DNA from: Sinorhizobium terangae
GTDB taxonomy: Bacteria > Pseudomonadota > Alphaproteobacteria > Rhizobiales > Rhizobiaceae
Reading direction: 5' to 3'
DNA length: 64,000 nucleotides
Assembly: GCF_009601505.1 (NCBI RefSeq)
Contig: NZ_WITC01000015.1
Coordinates: 1 to 64,000 of the forward strand
The translations under genes and the position numbers were made by a program. Below, piece after piece: positions 40,624-50,486 of this stretch. Each line of letters begins with the position of its first letter. Within the stretch, counting starts at the first letter, position 1. Under the pieces are notes generated by a model, which did not search any database, was not told the DNA's origin, and saw only the letters and a list, made by a program, of their open reading frames with translations.

Positions 40624-43299
40624 TCAGTCCTTCTTGGCCTTCGCGGCCGTTTTCGGTTTCGCCTTGGCGGCGGTCTTCGGCTTGGCAGTCTTTACCGCGC
40701 CATTCGAGGCAGTCTTGGCGGTCTTTGTCGTCGTTGACTTGGCTTTGGTCGCCTTGCCCTTCGTCGTGCCGCCCTTGGCGGCTCGTTCGGCAATGAGCGC
40801 CAGCGCTTCTTCGACGGTCACGGTTTGCGGATCCTTGCCCTTCGGCAACGTGGCATTGACCTTGCCCCAGTTTACATAGGGACCGAACCGCCCGTCGCGC
40901 ACCGTGATCGGGCCGCCGTCCGGGTGTTCTCCGAGTTCCTTGAGCGCGGCCGCGGCAGTACGTCCGCGGGAGCCGTTGGCGCCCTTCGACTGCTTGTCCG
41001 CGAGCACCGAAACCGCGCGGTTGAGCCCGATCGCGAAGACATCCTCGATCGAATCCAGATTGGCGTAGGTGCCGTTGTGCAGCACGAAGGGTCCGTAGCG
41101 CCCGAGACCGGTGGAGATCATCTTGCCGGTTTCCGGATGCGCGCCGATGTCGCGCGGCAGCGACAGCAGTGCAATCGCCTTTTCATGGTCGATCGATGCC
41201 GGCGTCCAGCCTTTCGGCAAGCTGGAGCGCTTTGCGTCCTTGCCTTCGCCGCGCTGGACATAGGGACCAAACCGCCCGCTGCGCAGCGTGATTTCCTCGC
41301 CGGTATGCGGATCCTTGCCGAGGCTCATCGGCTCGCTCGATACCGACGCTTCCGCATCGCCATTGCTTTCGGAGGAAAGCTGGCGCGTGTAGTTGCACTC
41401 CGGGTAGTTGGAGCAGCCGACAAACGCACCGTATTTCCCGAGCTTCAGCGAGAGTTTTCCGGTCCCGCAGACCTGGCAAATGCGCGGATCGCTGCCGTCC
41501 TCACGTTTCGGGAAAACGAGCGGCGCCAGCTCCTCGTTGAGGGCATCGAGGACGTTGGTGACGCGCAGTTCCTTGGTATCTTCGATCTGGGAGAAGAAAT
41601 CCCTCCAGAACTCGCGCAGGACGTCCTTCCAGTTGAGGTCGCCGGCGGAAATCTGATCGAGCTTCTCCTCCAGAGACGCGGTGAAGTCATACTCCACATA
41701 GCGCGTGAAGAAGCTCTCCAGGAAGGCGGTTACAAGGCGGCCCTTGGCCTGGGGTACCAGCTTGCGCTTGTCGGTGGTCACATAGTCCCGGTCGAGGAGC
41801 GTCGTGACTGTTGCGGCATAGGTCGAAGGACGGCCGATGCCGAGTTCTTCCATCTTCTTGATCAGCGTCGCTTCCGAATAGCGCGGCGGCGGTTCGGTGA
41901 AGTGCTGGGTGGCGTTGATCTTCTGCTTGGCGAGGTTCTCCCGCGCGTTGATCTCCGGCAGCCGACCGTCCTCGTCGCCGTCGTCGGCCTGCTCACCGTC
42001 TTCTTTCATGTCGGTATAGGCCGCGATGAAGCCGTCGAAACGGATCACGGAGCCGGTGGCCCTGAGGCCCGCCTTCTTGCCGGCGTTGTCGGCGATGATC
42101 TCGGCGGTCGTCCGTTCGATTTCGGCCGAAGCCATCTGGCTCGCGATGCCGCGCTTCCAGATGAGATCGTAAAGCTTGAGCATATCGCCGTCGAGGAAGC
42201 GGCGCACCTGGTCGGGCACACGGTTGAAATCCGTCGGTCGGATGGCCTCGTGCGCTTCCTGGGCGTTTTTCGCCTTGGTGGAGTAGAAGCGCGGCTTTTC
42301 CGGCCGGTAGCGTTCACCGAACTGGCTGGTGATTGCCCGGCGCGCAGCGTCGATCGCCTCGGGCGCCATCTGCACGCCGTCTGTACGCATATAGGTGATG
42401 AGACCAACGGTCTCGCCGCCGATATCGACACCCTCGTAGAGCTTCTGGGCAACCTGCATAGTACGCGAGGCGGAGAACCCGAGCTTGGAAGAGGCAGCCT
42501 GTTGCAGCGTCGAGGTGGTGAAGGGCGGTGCCGGATTGCGCTTGACCGGCTTTGCCTCGACGCTTTCGACCACATAGCTCGCGCCATCGAGCAGGGTCTT
42601 CAGCCGATTGGCCTCTTCGCCATTGCCGATCGCTTTCGACTGCAGCCGCTTGCCGTCGGCCGAGACGAGGCGCGCTTCGAACTCGTCGCCGCGCGGCGTC
42701 TTCAGGAGCGCAGAGATATTCCAGTATTCCTCGGTGACAAAACGTTCGATTTCCGCTTCGCGATCGCAGACGAGGCGCAGCGCCACGGACTGCACACGGC
42801 CGGCCGAACGCGCGCCCGGCAACTTGCGCCAAAGGACCGGGGAAAGGTTGAACCCGACGAGATAGTCAAGCGCCCGTCTGGCGAGATAGGCGTCGACCAG
42901 CGAGATATCGATATCGCGCGGCTCGGCCATTGCATCGAGCACGGCCTTTTTCGTGATCGCGTTGAAGACAACGCGCCTGACCGGCTTGTCGCCGATGACC
43001 TTCTTCTTCTTGAGAAGGTCCAGCACATGCCAGGAGATTGCCTCGCCCTCGCGATCCGGGTCGGTTGCGAGAATCAGGCCGTCCGACGATTTCACGGCGT
43101 CGGCGATATCCTTCATACGTTTCGCTGAAGCGCCGTCAACCTCCCAGGACATCTCGAAGTCTTCGTCCGGGCGCACCGACCCATCCTTGGCCGGCAAGTC
43201 CCGCACGTGGCCGAACGAAGCAAGCACCTTGTAGCCGGGACCCAGGTACTTGTTGATCGTCTTGGCCTTGGAAGGCGATTCCACCACTACAACATTCAT
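40624..43299 (-). CDS. topA: DNA topoisomerase I
   Basis: Relaxes negative supercoils. The 891-residue type IA enzyme starts with the Toprim block MNVVVVESPSKAKTINKYLG. The active-site tyrosine is in GLITYMRTDGVQM. The C-terminal part has one four-cysteine zinc finger (CQVCG..GCSNYPECNYTR), then several zinc-less topoisomerase C-terminal repeats (RSGRFGPYVQRGEG and similar), and a Lys/Ala-rich basic tail. The ATG at 43299 is the canonical start; in-frame ATGs at 43305 and 43317 would add two or six residues. Confidence 0.96.
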   Translation of the reverse strand: MNVVVVESPSKAKTINKYLGPGYKVLASFGHVRDLPAKDGSVRPDEDFEMSWEVDGASAKRMKDIADAVKSSDGLILATDPDREGEAISWHVLDLLKKKKVIGDKPVRRVVFNAITKKAVLDAMAEPRDIDISLVDAYLARRALDYLVGFNLSPVLWRKLPGARSAGRVQSVALRLVCDREAEIERFVTEEYWNISALLKTPRGDEFEARLVSADGKRLQSKAIGNGEEANRLKTLLDGASYVVESVEAKPVKRNPAPPFTTSTLQQAASSKLGFSASRTMQVAQKLYEGVDIGGETVGLITYMRTDGVQMAPEAIDAARRAITSQFGERYRPEKPRFYSTKAKNAQEAHEAIRPTDFNRVPDQVRRFLDGDMLKLYDLIWKRGIASQMASAEIERTTAEIIADNAGKKAGLRATGSVIRFDGFIAAYTDMKEDGEQADDGDEDGRLPEINARENLAKQKINATQHFTEPPPRYSEATLIKKMEELGIGRPSTYAATVTTLLDRDYVTTDKRKLVPQAKGRLVTAFLESFFTRYVEYDFTASLEEKLDQISAGDLNWKDVLREFWRDFFSQIEDTKELRVTNVLDALNEELAPLVFPKREDGSDPRICQVCGTGKLSLKLGKYGAFVGCSNYPECNYTRQLSSESNGDAEASVSSEPMSLGKDPHTGEEITLRSGRFGPYVQRGEGKDAKRSSLPKGWTPASIDHEKAIALLSLPRDIGAHPETGKMISTGLGRYGPFVLHNGTYANLDSIEDVFAIGLNRAVSVLADKQSKGANGSRGRTAAAALKELGEHPDGGPITVRDGRFGPYVNWGKVNATLPKGKDPQTVTVEEALALIAERAAKGGTTKGKATKAKSTTTKTAKTASNGAVKTAKPKTAAKAKPKTAAKAKKD

Positions 43300-43527
43300 C
43301 GTCATTCTCTGAGACAATCTCTTTTGGCAGTGCGCAAATGCGGCGCGCCGGATATTGACGCCACGAAATGGACAGGGATTCGGGCGCGGTCAAGGGGTTT
43401 CATTGAAAATAGCAATATCGCCACAGACCGCAACCAAACGGCAAATTGCGAGTTTTCTCAACCGAGGGTCGTTCTTTCCGCGAGTCTGCGTGGGCTTCGA
43501 TGGCGCGGAGCAGCCCGTGGCGGCACG

Positions 43528-44679
43528 TCATTCCTTGGGGACGAGAGACACCAGGCTCGCCCCATGCCGGCAGAGCTGGCCCGCGAGATCCAGTTCAAGA
43601 AGCACGAGGTGAACCTGCGAGGGCGAGAGCGCGGTGTGGCGGATGATATCGTCGATTTCGACCGGCGTCGGCCCGAGCGCTTCGATGATGCGGTTGCGTT
43701 CGCTGTCGTCCGGTGCCGCAGGTGCTGCTCGCGTGTTCTCGATCGTCGGCTCCTTTACGTCCAGCCGCGTCAGGAGGTCGTCTCGCGTGAGGGGCGCCAG
43801 CGCCTCCAGGACGTCGGCGGAGGATGTCGTAATGGTCGCGCCCTGTTTCAAGAGATCATTCGTGCCATGGCAGCGCGGATCGAGCGGTGATCCGGGAACC
43901 GCGAAGACCAGCCTGCCGAAGTCGGCGGCATAACGGGCGGTGATCAGCGAACCGGACCGATTGGCCGCCTCGACGACGGCGACTCCCAGACTGACGCCGG
44001 CGATGAGCCGGTTTCGCCGCGGAAAATCGCGGGCGCGGGGTTCCCAGCCGAAGGGCATTTCGCTGATCGCCAGTCCTTCGCCGGAAGTGATCTCCTGCAG
44101 CAGCTCGATGTTCTCAGGCGGATAGGGCTGGTCGAGGCCGCCGGCAAGTGCCGCGATCGTGCCGGTCCGGAGGCTTGCGCGATGGGCGGCAGTATCGATT
44201 CCACGGGCGAGCCCCGAGGTGATGACATAGCCTGCCGCTCCAGCATCGCGCGCGATCATGGCGGCGAACTTCGCTCCGCTCACTGACGCATTGCGTGAAC
44301 CGACGATACCAAGGGAAGGGCGCGTCGCCGCCCGGACATTGCCCTTCACGGCAATGAGCGGCGGAGCGCCGTCGATCTCTCTCAATGCCGGGGGATAATC
44401 CGGCTCGCCGATCCCGACGAAGACGGCGCCGAACCGGTGCGCCGCCTCGAGCTCCCGTTCCGCATCCGCGATGGTCGCAATGCGAAATGTGCGATCCGAG
44501 CCGCCGCGCCGGGAAAGGTCGGGCAGCGCTTCAAGCGCCGCTTCTGCCGTGCCGAAGTGATTGATCAGGTCCCGGAAGGTAGCGGGACCGACATTGTCGC
44601 TGCGAATCAGCCGCAGCCAGGCGATTTTCTGCCGTTCCGTCAGCGCGATTCCTGTGCGTTGGGCGCTGACGTTCAACAT
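43528..44679 (-). CDS. dprA: DNA-processing protein DprA
   Basis: Binds incoming single-stranded DNA and loads RecA during transformation; widely present in species not known to be competent. The 383 residues show the extended Rossmann fold with [38 protein letters not shown] and [20 protein letters not shown], and a C-terminal winged-helix region ([18 protein letters not shown]). The start overlaps the plsY stop by one base. Confidence 0.95.
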   Translation of the reverse strand: MLNVSAQRTGIALTERQKIAWLRLIRSDNVGPATFRDLINHFGTAEAALEALPDLSRRGGSDRTFRIATIADAERELEAAHRFGAVFVGIGEPDYPPALREIDGAPPLIAVKGNVRAATRPSLGIVGSRNASVSGAKFAAMIARDAGAAGYVITSGLARGIDTAAHRASLRTGTIAALAGGLDQPYPPENIELLQEITSGEGLAISEMPFGWEPRARDFPRRNRLIAGVSLGVAVVEAANRSGSLITARYAADFGRLVFAVPGSPLDPRCHGTNDLLKQGATITTSSADVLEALAPLTRDDLLTRLDVKEPTIENTRAAPAAPDDSERNRIIEALGPTPVEIDDIIRHTALSPSQVHLVLLELDLAGQLCRHGASLVSLVPKE

Positions 44680-45290
44680 TATCCCTTTTCCCCGATCCGG
44701 CTTTCCGTGCCGCTAAGCAGTCGCTGGATGTTGGCACGATGCTTGATCCAGGTGATGACGGTCATGATAGCGAACAGCAGTGCCACTTTTCCATACCCGG
44801 TCGCATAAAGCGCAACGGGCACGAGGGCTGTCGCTGTGAGGGCGCTCAGCGACGAGTAACGCGTGATCTTGGCCATGGCGAGCCAGATTGCACCGAAGAC
44901 GAGCACCATTACCGGTGCAAGGCCCAGCAACACGCCGATATAGGTTGCAACACCCTTGCCGCCCTTGAACGAGAGCCAGACCGGATAGAGATGTCCGAGG
45001 AAAGCGGCGAGGCCCGCGGCAAGGCCAGCCTCGATGCCCCACCGAGAGGCGATGGCGGCAGCGGCTGTGCCCTTGAGCGCATCGAGGAGGAGGGTCGCCG
45101 CGGCAAGCTTCTTGTTGCCGGTTCGAAGTACGTTCGTGGCGCCGATGTTGCCCGAGCCTATCTTGCGGACGTCACCGAGGCCTGCCATGCGCGTAAGAAT
45201 GAGGCCGAAGGGGATCGACCCCAGAAGATAGCCGAAGACGAGACATGCGAACGTCGCGGGCAGCCCGAGCTGCCAGGATAATAACTCCAC
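44679..45290 (-). CDS. plsY: Glycerol-3-phosphate acyltransferase PlsY
   Basis: Inner-membrane enzyme that acylates glycerol-3-phosphate with acyl-phosphate, the first step of phospholipid synthesis. 203 residues with five hydrophobic helices. The three cytoplasmic motifs are visible: [14 protein letters not shown], then [16 protein letters not shown], then [18 protein letters not shown]. It follows the dihydroorotase-like gene and overlaps dprA. Confidence 0.95.
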   Translation of the reverse strand: MELLSWQLGLPATFACLVFGYLLGSIPFGLILTRMAGLGDVRKIGSGNIGATNVLRTGNKKLAAATLLLDALKGTAAAAIASRWGIEAGLAAGLAAFLGHLYPVWLSFKGGKGVATYIGVLLGLAPVMVLVFGAIWLAMAKITRYSSLSALTATALVPVALYATGYGKVALLFAIMTVITWIKHRANIQRLLSGTESRIGEKG

Positions 45291-45319
45291 CGGTTCCTCC
45301 CCCGCCTATCAGCTCCGGT

Positions 45320-46612
45320 CTACGCTGAATGCACCAGCTTGCCCGCAACATAAGTTTGGACGACGCGTCCGGTAAAGCGGGCATTTTCAAAAGGCGTATT
45401 CTTCGAGCGTGAAACCAGCGCTTTCTCATAGAGGACCCAGGGTTCATCGAGGTCGAGAACGGTGACGTCGGCTTTCGCGCCCGGCTTCAGCGTGCCAGCT
45501 TCGAGGCCGAAGATCGCCGCCGGGCGCGTGGACATCGCATCGATCAGCCGCATCAGCGGCACCTGGCCGCTGTGGTAGAGGCGAAGCGCGGCCGCTGCCA
45601 GCGTTTCGAGACCGATCGCGCCATCGGCGGCGTCGGAGAAGGGCAGGCGCTTGGTGTCGACGTCCTGCGGATCATGCGACGATACGATGATGTCGATCGT
45701 GCCGTTTGCAAGTGCCTCGGTCATCGCAACGCGATCATCTTCGCCGCGCAGCGGAGGCGACAATTTAAAGAAGGTCCGATATTCGCCGATATCGTTTTCG
45801 TTCAGCGTCAGGTGATTGATCGAGATGCCGCAGGTGACGTTGGTGCCGCGCTCCCGCGCGACGCGCACGGCGTCTGCCGACTCGGGCACGGAAATCTCGG
45901 CGGCGTGGTAGGCGGCCTTGGTCAGGCCGGCGATGCGAAGGTCGCGTTCGAGCGGAATGATCTCCGCTTCGCGCGGCACGCCCGGAAGGCCGAGCCAGCT
46001 TGCGAGCAAGCCCTCGTTCATGACGCCGTTGGCGCCGAGATATTTGTCGCGGGCCTCAAGCGCGACGACAGCACCGAATTCGCGCGCGTAGGTCATGGCG
46101 CGGCGCAGCACCAGCGCGTCGTGAACCGGCTGCCGGCCGTTGGTGAAGCAGACGGCGCCCGCGTCGCGAAGGAGCCCGATTTCGGTCATCTCTTCCCCGA
46201 GCAGCCCCTTGGTGAGGGCTGCAGCCGGATGGATGTTGACAAGCGCCTTGTCGCGCGCGGTCTTCTGCACGAACTCGACGAGGGCGATTTCGTCGATAAC
46301 CGGATCTGTGTCCGGCATGGCGATGAACGAGGTAACGCCGCCTGTCGCCGCCGCACGGGAAGCCGACTCGATCGTCTCGCGATGCTCGCTTCCGGGTTCG
46401 CCAACGAAGACACGCGCATCGACGAGGCCGGGGACCGCCGTAAGGCCGGCGCAGTCCTTGACGAAGGCGCCGTCCGGCGCGCCCTGGTTCTGGGCGTCGC
46501 TGCCGGCTGCAAGAATGCGGCCGTCGCTGCCGACGATGATCGTGCCCGTTTCGTCGAGGGCCCGCGACGGATCGACGATGCGCAGGTTTTTCAGAACGAG
46601 TGGTCTGGTCAT
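45320..46612 (-). CDS. Dihydroorotase-like protein without metal ligands (PyrX/PyrC' type)
   Basis: A 430-residue amidohydrolase-fold protein of the type I dihydroorotase family that has lost its catalytic metal site. The DxHxH motif is D65-A-R67-V-F69 in [15 protein letters not shown]; the conserved HIxHVS becomes YHAAEIS with E239; TDHAPH becomes SSHDPQ (311-316); FSDDG becomes FTNG. Its start overlaps the pyrB stop by four bases. In Pseudomonas the inactive PyrC' is a structural partner of aspartate transcarbamoylase; the same role is inferred here. A true dihydroorotase must be encoded elsewhere. Confidence 0.88.
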   Translation of the reverse strand: MTRPLVLKNLRIVDPSRALDETGTIIVGSDGRILAAGSDAQNQGAPDGAFVKDCAGLTAVPGLVDARVFVGEPGSEHRETIESASRAAATGGVTSFIAMPDTDPVIDEIALVEFVQKTARDKALVNIHPAAALTKGLLGEEMTEIGLLRDAGAVCFTNGRQPVHDALVLRRAMTYAREFGAVVALEARDKYLGANGVMNEGLLASWLGLPGVPREAEIIPLERDLRIAGLTKAAYHAAEISVPESADAVRVARERGTNVTCGISINHLTLNENDIGEYRTFFKLSPPLRGEDDRVAMTEALANGTIDIIVSSHDPQDVDTKRLPFSDAADGAIGLETLAAAALRLYHSGQVPLMRLIDAMSTRPAAIFGLEAGTLKPGAKADVTVLDLDEPWVLYEKALVSRSKNTPFENARFTGRVVQTYVAGKLVHSA

Positions 46613-47550
46613 AGGCGCGGCCCCTGGTTCTGCGAGAGGAGAAGCGTTTCCATCACGGCCATGCGCACGGCAACGCCCATCTCGACCTGCTGTTCGATGA
46701 CACTTTGCGGGCCGTCGGCGATTTCGGAAGCGATCTCGACGCCGCGGTTCATCGGCCCCGGGTGCATCACCAGCGCATCGTCCTTGGCCGCTTTCAGCTT
46801 TTCGGCGTCGAGGCCGTAATAGTGGAAATATTCGCGCACCGACGGCACGAAAGAGCCGGCCATGCGCTCGCGCTGCAGCCGCAGCATCATGACGACGTCC
46901 GCGCCTTTCAGTCCTTCCGCCATGGAGTGGTAGACCTCGACGCCCATTTGCGCGATGCCGGAGGGGAGCAGTGTCGCCGGGGCGACGACGCGTACGCGCG
47001 CTCCCATCTCGTTCAGCAGCAGAATGTTGGATCGGGCGACGCGCGAATGCAGGACGTCGCCGCAGATCGCGACGATGATCCGCGAGAGCTTGCCCTTGGC
47101 ACGGCGGATCGTCAGCGCGTCGAGGAGCGCCTGGGTCGGGTGCTCGTGCTGACCGTCGCCGGCATTCACGACCGAGCAGGAAACTTTCTGGGCAAGCAGC
47201 GCCGCAGCACCCGCCGAGGAGTGGCGCACGACCAGCACGTCCGGATGCATCGCATTCAGCGTCATCGCCGTATCGATCAGCGTCTCGCCCTTCTTCACCG
47301 AGGAATTGCCGACGGACATGTTCATCACATCGGCGCCAAGCCGCTTGCCCGCCAGTTCGAACGAGGACTGCGTCCGGGTCGAGGCTTCGAAGAAAAGATT
47401 GATCTGCGTCAGCCCGCGCAGCGAGGAGGTTTTCTTCTCCCGCTGCCGGGAGATCTTGACGGCTTCGTCGGCGCGATCGAGCAGGAGCGTGATGTCCTGT
47501 TCCGTGAGGCCCTTGATGCCGAGCAGGTGGCGATGCGGGAAAGTGATCAT
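46609..47550 (-). CDS. pyrB: Aspartate carbamoyltransferase catalytic chain
   Basis: Condenses carbamoyl phosphate with aspartate, the committed step of pyrimidine synthesis. The 313-residue protein has the carbamoyl-phosphate site [20 protein letters not shown], the block [14 protein letters not shown], and the aspartate-binding [10 protein letters not shown]. The ATG at 47550 ([12 protein letters not shown]) is preferred over one 15 bases upstream. It overlaps the inactive dihydroorotase gene by four bases; no pyrI is seen. Confidence 0.95.
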   Translation of the reverse strand: MITFPHRHLLGIKGLTEQDITLLLDRADEAVKISRQREKKTSSLRGLTQINLFFEASTRTQSSFELAGKRLGADVMNMSVGNSSVKKGETLIDTAMTLNAMHPDVLVVRHSSAGAAALLAQKVSCSVVNAGDGQHEHPTQALLDALTIRRAKGKLSRIIVAICGDVLHSRVARSNILLLNEMGARVRVVAPATLLPSGIAQMGVEVYHSMAEGLKGADVVMMLRLQRERMAGSFVPSVREYFHYYGLDAEKLKAAKDDALVMHPGPMNRGVEIASEIADGPQSVIEQQVEMGVAVRMAVMETLLLSQNQGPRL

Positions 47551-47573
47551 GAGCCGCCCTTGCACTCTCTACC

Positions 47574-47674
47574 GCATGTCTCCTTAAATCGACCTCGACT
47601 TAAAGAAAAAGACATGCAGCAATTCAATATGCTACAGCGACCTTTGCGCGTCGATGAGACGCGCGGCGCTGTAG
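47574..47674 (+). repeat. Rhizobial mosaic palindromic repeat, copy 2
   Basis: Module 1: gcatgtc (47574-47580) and gacatgc (47611-47617) flank an AT-rich spacer. Module 2: agcaattcaatatgctacagcg. Module 3: gcgcgtcgatgagacgcgcggcgctgtag, an imperfect palindrome. The order is the same as at 55407-55480 and, for modules 2-3, at 19568-19630. It fills the divergent gap between pyrB and the acyl-CoA dehydrogenase gene. Confidence 0.8.
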
Positions 47675-47801
47675 ATTGGCTCGCTCTATAAAGCGTGGTC
47701 AGGGGCCGGGCAAGCGGCGCACCACCCCTTCCGCAGAAAACTTGCGTCGGCTCCAGGGCGCGCCTGTTTCGCGCCTGCGAAACTTGCGCTAGAACCGGCC
47801 C

Positions 47802-49454
47802 ATGAATCAGATGAACCGGACTGAACAGAAACTCGCCGAGCTGAACCAGCCAAAACCCTGGTCCGGTGTCAACGCCTATCGCTCCGATCCTCTCGTCGTC
47901 GACATCACGTCGAGCATGCCGAAGACGTTGCGTGACGAATTCGACGTGCTTGGACGTTACGTCACCTCGCCGGAAGCGCAGGAACTGGCGCGTATGGCCA
48001 ATGAGGGCGTGCCGAAGCTGAAGACCCACGGCCCGCGCGGTGAGCGCCTTGATGTCGTCGAGTTCCATCCGGCCTGGCACGCGCTGATGCGCCGGTCGAT
48101 GACGACGGGTCTGCATTCGTCCGCCTGGGAGAACCTGGCGGATGAAAGAGGCCGCTCGCACAAGGCGAGGGCGATCCGCTTCTACCTGACGGCGCAGCTC
48201 GAATGCGGCCATCTCTGCCCGCTGACGATGACGAGCGCGTCGGTTGCCGCCATCACCGCGTCTCCGGCGGTCCAGAAGGAATGGGCGCCGAAGATCCTCT
48301 CGCGCAAATATGATTCCTCCAACCGCCCATGGATGCAGAAGAGCGCCGTCACCATCGGCATGGGCATGACGGAGAAGCAGGGCGGCACCGATGTCCGGGC
48401 CAACACCTCAACCGCGGAGCGCGTGGGGGAGGGCATCTACCGTCTGAACGGCCACAAGTGGTTCATGTCCGCGCCGATGAGCGATGCTTTCGTGATGCTC
48501 GCCCAGACGCGCGACGGGCTCGGCTGCTTCCTGGTGCCGCGACTGCTCGAGGACGGTTCGGCGAACGGACTGCGCTTCCAGCGTCTGAAGGACAAACTCG
48601 GCAATCGCTCCAATGCTTCGTCAGAGGTGGAGTTTTCCGACACGTTCGGCTTCATCCTGGGAACGCCTGACGCCGGTATCCGTACGATCCTCGACATGGT
48701 GACATTGACGCGGCTCGACTGCGCGCTGGCTTCCGCCGGCATGATGCGCGCATCGCTCGCCGAAGCCGTTCACCACACCCGTGGCCGCAAGGTTTTTGGC
48801 AAGGCGCTGATCAGTCAGCCGATGATGACGCGGGTTCTGGCCGACATGGCGCTCGACGTCGCGGCGGCGAGCGCGCTGTCGTTCCGTCTGGCCGATGCCT
48901 TCGACAAGGCGCACGGCAGTGCCGAGGACGCCGCCTATGCCCGCATCATGACGCCGGTCGCGAAATACTGGTGCTGCAAGATCGCTCCCGGCTTGATCTA
49001 CGAGTCGATGGAATGCCTCGGCGGCAACGGCTATGTCGAGGAGCGCGCGCTCGCCCGGCATTATCGCGAGGCGCCGGTCAACGCCATCTGGGAGGGATCC
49101 GGCAACGTCATGGCGCTCGACGTGCTGCGCGTGCTCGGGCGTCGCAAGGAGCTGTTCGAACAGCTCTTCGGTATCTTCAGCCGCGATCTCGGCCCCTCCG
49201 GTCGCAAGACGATCGACGTTCTGCGCGCGGCCATGTCGCTCTGCGAACGCGACGAAGGCGCGGCCCGCGTGCTGGTCGAGCAGCTTGCGCTCGCGGCAGC
49301 GGCCGCCGAACTCTACCGGCTCGGCGCGGGACGCATCGCCGACGCATTTCTGGAGTCGCGCCTGGCAGCCGGCTGGCGGTCGACTTACGGCATGCTCGAT
49401 TCGCGCTTCGATTCCGCCTACGTGCTCGATCTGCTCTATCCGGCGGCGACGTAA
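47802..49454 (+). CDS. aidB: AidB-like acyl-CoA dehydrogenase
   Basis: FAD-dependent acyl-CoA dehydrogenase-fold protein, 550 residues. The long N-terminal part (FHPAWHALMRRSMTTGLHSS), the FAD/substrate block GMGMTEKQGGTDVRANT, the C-terminal ECLGGNGYVEE..REAPVNAIWEGSGNVMALDVLR, and an extra C-terminal helical domain all match AidB of the E. coli alkylation response and not a beta-oxidation enzyme. AidB binds DNA and protects it from alkylation; the physiological substrate is unresolved. The start at 47802 could also be the ATG three codons later. No Ada site was seen upstream. Confidence 0.88.
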   Translation: MNQMNRTEQKLAELNQPKPWSGVNAYRSDPLVVDITSSMPKTLRDEFDVLGRYVTSPEAQELARMANEGVPKLKTHGPRGERLDVVEFHPAWHALMRRSMTTGLHSSAWENLADERGRSHKARAIRFYLTAQLECGHLCPLTMTSASVAAITASPAVQKEWAPKILSRKYDSSNRPWMQKSAVTIGMGMTEKQGGTDVRANTSTAERVGEGIYRLNGHKWFMSAPMSDAFVMLAQTRDGLGCFLVPRLLEDGSANGLRFQRLKDKLGNRSNASSEVEFSDTFGFILGTPDAGIRTILDMVTLTRLDCALASAGMMRASLAEAVHHTRGRKVFGKALISQPMMTRVLADMALDVAAASALSFRLADAFDKAHGSAEDAAYARIMTPVAKYWCCKIAPGLIYESMECLGGNGYVEERALARHYREAPVNAIWEGSGNVMALDVLRVLGRRKELFEQLFGIFSRDLGPSGRKTIDVLRAAMSLCERDEGAARVLVEQLALAAAAAELYRLGAGRIADAFLESRLAAGWRSTYGMLDSRFDSAYVLDLLYPAAT

Positions 49455-49539
49455 CCGCCCATTCAGTGGGTTCAAGCATCTCGGACGCCTGCGCGGAACG
49501 GGCGCGGCGGAGACATTCATAGGTGACCGATACGGCGTT

Positions 49540-50430
49540 GTGAGAAACGATACATTCCAGCTCGCTGGAAGCGAGAGTGGAACCGTCGGCGGCGTCAATA
49601 ATAATTGGGACACCTTCATTGGCGGTGGCGGAACCGATCGAATCTACGTCGCCCCCAAGTCCGGTTACTCCTGGACCGCCATCATGATCGCCGACAACGG
49701 ATTGGACAGCGTTGAAAGCATCGTGTTCAACATATCTGGCACGATTAAGCCCATCTACTTCGCCGGAGATGTCGACTTTTCCAGTGTCACGTCCATGACG
49801 GCCGGTGTGAAGATCTATGGCCGCGGCAATGACAACACGTTCACCGGCGGCAGCCTCGGCGAGTATGTCGAGGGCGATGGCGGCAACGACACGCTATATG
49901 GTAACGGCGGCAACGACACGTTGTATGGTGATACGACCACTGATAATCCTTGGGCGGTAAGCTACACCGCTGCAGGTAATGACTGGCTCTATGGTGGCGA
50001 TGGTAATGACCAAGTAAATGGCCAGGGTGGAAACGATCAGCTATTCGGTGACGCCGGGGATGACGATTTGTACGGTGGAGCAGGCACAGACCAGCTTCGT
50101 GGTGGTCAAGGTAGCGACGAGTTGTATGGCGACGCTGGCGATGATCTTCTCGACGGCAGCGACGGTGGCAACGTTTTATGGGGTGGAAGTGGTATCGACA
50201 CGTTCCAGTTCACATCTGCCGGTGATCAAAGCACGATTCAAGATTTCGAAATCGGCACGGAGAGATTGCGGTTCGATGTCGGCCTTGCTGATGATTTCAG
50301 CGACCTGACGATTGTTGACGATATAAATGGCAACGCGCACATCACCGTTGGTGATGTTGATATTACGCTGGTTGGGGTTGCGTCCTCGTCGATCAACAGT
50401 TCCTTCATCGACTTCGGCCTATACGCATAG
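49540..50430 (+). CDS. RTX-type calcium-binding repeat protein, 5' end doubtful
   Basis: About 296 residues from a GTG at 49540. The second half holds eight or nine glycine-rich nonapeptide repeats (GGNDTLYGNGGNDTLYG, GDAGDDDLYGGAGTDQLRGG and others) that bind calcium. They are followed by a serralysin-type end, GIDTFQFTSAGDQSTIQDFE, typical of type I secreted proteins. RTX-like sequence (AAETFIGDRYG) continues upstream of the GTG, and no good start or ribosome binding site exists after the aidB stop, although the frame stays open into aidB. It may be a 5'-truncated remnant. Base composition is more AT-rich than its neighbours. Confidence 0.6.
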   Translation: MRNDTFQLAGSESGTVGGVNNNWDTFIGGGGTDRIYVAPKSGYSWTAIMIADNGLDSVESIVFNISGTIKPIYFAGDVDFSSVTSMTAGVKIYGRGNDNTFTGGSLGEYVEGDGGNDTLYGNGGNDTLYGDTTTDNPWAVSYTAAGNDWLYGGDGNDQVNGQGGNDQLFGDAGDDDLYGGAGTDQLRGGQGSDELYGDAGDDLLDGSDGGNVLWGGSGIDTFQFTSAGDQSTIQDFEIGTERLRFDVGLADDFSDLTIVDDINGNAHITVGDVDITLVGVASSSINSSFIDFGLYA

Positions 50431-50437
50431 TAGGATC

Positions 50438-50469
50438 TGCCCCACCGTAAAAAAAAAGACGGTGGGGCA
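50438..50469. terminator. Bidirectional hairpin with poly-A loop
   Basis: An 11-bp perfect stem, tgccccaccgt (50438-50448) with acggtggggca (50459-50469), encloses a loop that is almost all A. It lies between the convergent stops of the RTX gene and the unknown gene. There is no T-tract after the stem on the plus strand, so it is a stable transcript end or an attenuating hairpin and not a textbook terminator. Confidence 0.65.
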
Positions 50470-50486
50470 TGACTAAACGACACGCC

